A stretch of DNA of 64,000 nucleotides from Plectrocnemia conspersa (Eukaryota > Arthropoda > Insecta > Trichoptera > Polycentropodidae). The stretch covers positions 1-64,000 of the forward strand of contig VTFK01000358.1 of NCBI GenBank assembly GCA_009617715.1, read 5' to 3'. Below are positions 62,542 to 64,000 of the stretch, piece after piece. The translations under genes and the position numbers were made by a program. How positions within the stretch are numbered: position 1 is the first letter of the stretch; the number at the start of each line of letters is the position of its first letter. A model generated the notes under the pieces. The model worked only from the letters and a program-made list of their open reading frames with translations, was not told the DNA's origin and made no database searches.

Positions 62542-64000
62542 GCCATTTTGTGAATGCCATTGGGGCAGCATGCTATACTATTTTTTGCACAGCATATATT
62601 AGATTTATGAAAGCAAAGTGGGATTATTTAAATAGTTATTTAAATTACACGTAAAGCTATCGATATATTAAAGTTATTTTACGGAATTATTCCGTCCTTA
62701 TATAAGTAAATTTGACGTATAGAATCGAAATCTGATGTATGAGATTGTACCGGTTTCGTGGCTATTTTGTGGTCAAAATGCCGGCTGACGGGAAATTATG
62801 TTGCGTTCCAGCCGATTGAAATTTTGCCTGAGGTTGTAACTAGAGCTTTCAATACTATTATATAAGGGTATGGTACTTTGTCCAATTTTCTATACCATTA
62901 TTTAAAAATACCAAAATTAATTCGTTAGTGTTTTGTGTAATGACTTACTATACGAACCCTAAGATACGACATTTTTCCGCATATAAAATATATAAGGCTA
63001 TTGTTTTTTTATGATAATAATAAATTGTATTGCTTGCGCTTATTTAAATCATCCATACAATGACTCATAAATAGAAACCCTTATCTATGGGTTAGTTGTC
63101 ATTTTAAAAAGGTTCTCGAGTATTTCAAGTATTTAATTTTGTTGTACCCTACAACAAAAATATTTTTTCTAAAATAGTATACGTGCAGAAAACAATCGGA
63201 ATTGGTCGCATATTTTTTGGGTTTAGGTAGATGTTATATTTGTGTCATAACTAGAACAGATGCCATTTTTTTAAGCAAACATTTCAGATTAGTGTCAGGA
63301 CTCGTTGCTAAATTTATGATTATAAATAATATTATTGTATATGAGAAGTGAGATATAACAGTGGGAAATACGCCAAATAAAATTTATTATTTAACGAGCT
63401 TCGTACCACTTGAACATTAGTAATGTAAGGAAGAAAATATTATTTGTTTATAGTGTGATATGTTTTATGCTTATGTAACGTCATAACACTGCGTTTGGGG
63501 TCCTGTCGAAATCCACTTATCTTTACTTATTTGTTCACAAAACGATTTTTCTTATCATCCCCAATTGGTTTATATTCTGATGATAAACGATTTACATACT
63601 ATATTATTTTATATATAAATTTCGGTAAAAAACAAGATATGGTTGTTCTCACATTCGTTCCCCTTCGATTATCTATTAAATATTAAATCTAAATATATCA
63701 TAAATTAAACTAGAGTAAGTTATAACTAGAGAGTTAAAGCGATCGAATGATTACTTTATAAATGATTTGCTGTAAATATAGTTAGATGACGTTTCTATGT
63801 TATAAACAGGAGAGAATCCTTGGTTTTGTGAACATTGATCATCACTTTTGCTTATGTACACACTGTCCAAGATGATACAGATAATATCGATATTCATCCG
63901 AGACGAAGCTAGCTCGTAGAGATCAATAAACACACACATACATAAAAAGTGCATAATATTGCTTCATAAACATATCCAGTGCATTATTGTTGGTTATAAA
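62542..64000. other. AT-rich sequence right of the piggyBac element, no supported feature
   Basis: Only chance-length open frames; no repeat partner recognised. Confidence 0.5.

Noticed and set aside
1..64000. CRISPR arrays, bacterial operons, rRNA and tRNA genes
   Set aside because: None seen by eye; the window is nuclear insect DNA. A tRNAscan-type search was not possible, so a missed tRNA cannot be excluded.

Overview
This is an AT-rich animal nuclear window, almost certainly from an insect. Its introns are short and GT-AG bounded. Its genes have clear metazoan orthologues, and its repeats are typical of insects: mariner, piggyBac, hAT and pogo-like DNA elements plus jockey/CR1-type LINEs. 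I cannot fix the order of insect from the sequence. There is no sign of bacterial or viral gene organisation.

Recognisable protein-coding genes lie only in the middle, about 38.0-54.8 kb, and all three are on the + strand. In order they are a BORCS7-like subunit of the BORC lysosome-positioning complex (2 coding exons), a JMJD7-like JmjC lysyl hydroxylase (4 exons), and a complete phosphorylase kinase alpha-type regulatory subunit (about 1,256 residues, about 17 coding exons). The kinase subunit ends in a CaaX-like tail. They have unrelated roles (organelle transport, protein hydroxylation, glycogen breakdown), and nothing suggests co-regulation beyond proximity.

The most interesting gene-level feature is a pair of tandem, same-length (148 nt), same-phase exons in the phosphorylase kinase gene, at 47738-47885 and 48362-48509. 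They encode two versions of the same protein segment. Because 148 is not a multiple of 3, including both would break the frame, so they should be spliced in a mutually exclusive way. A 74-bp tandem duplication lies in the intron between them.

The flanks (1-38 kb and 55-64 kb) hold no recognised host gene. They contain LINE reverse-transcriptase relics (5.2, 9.0, 15.7, 16.1-16.8 and 28.7 kb), mariner-type transposase relics (6.9, 21.5 and 41.4 kb) and a degenerate piggyBac element with both ends and TTAA sites (60.5-62.5 kb). They also contain hAT-type elements with perfect 8-bp duplications, an unclassified foldback repeat family with at least six pieces, a pair of 0.3-kb direct repeats, a minisatellite-like array and several perfect hairpins. 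Two GC-richer patches (2.2-2.6 and 18.35-18.67 kb) look like possible promoter or first-exon regions of genes continuing outside the window. Intron 4 of the kinase gene holds four small DNA elements within 1.4 kb, and two of them can be checked against a duplicated empty copy.
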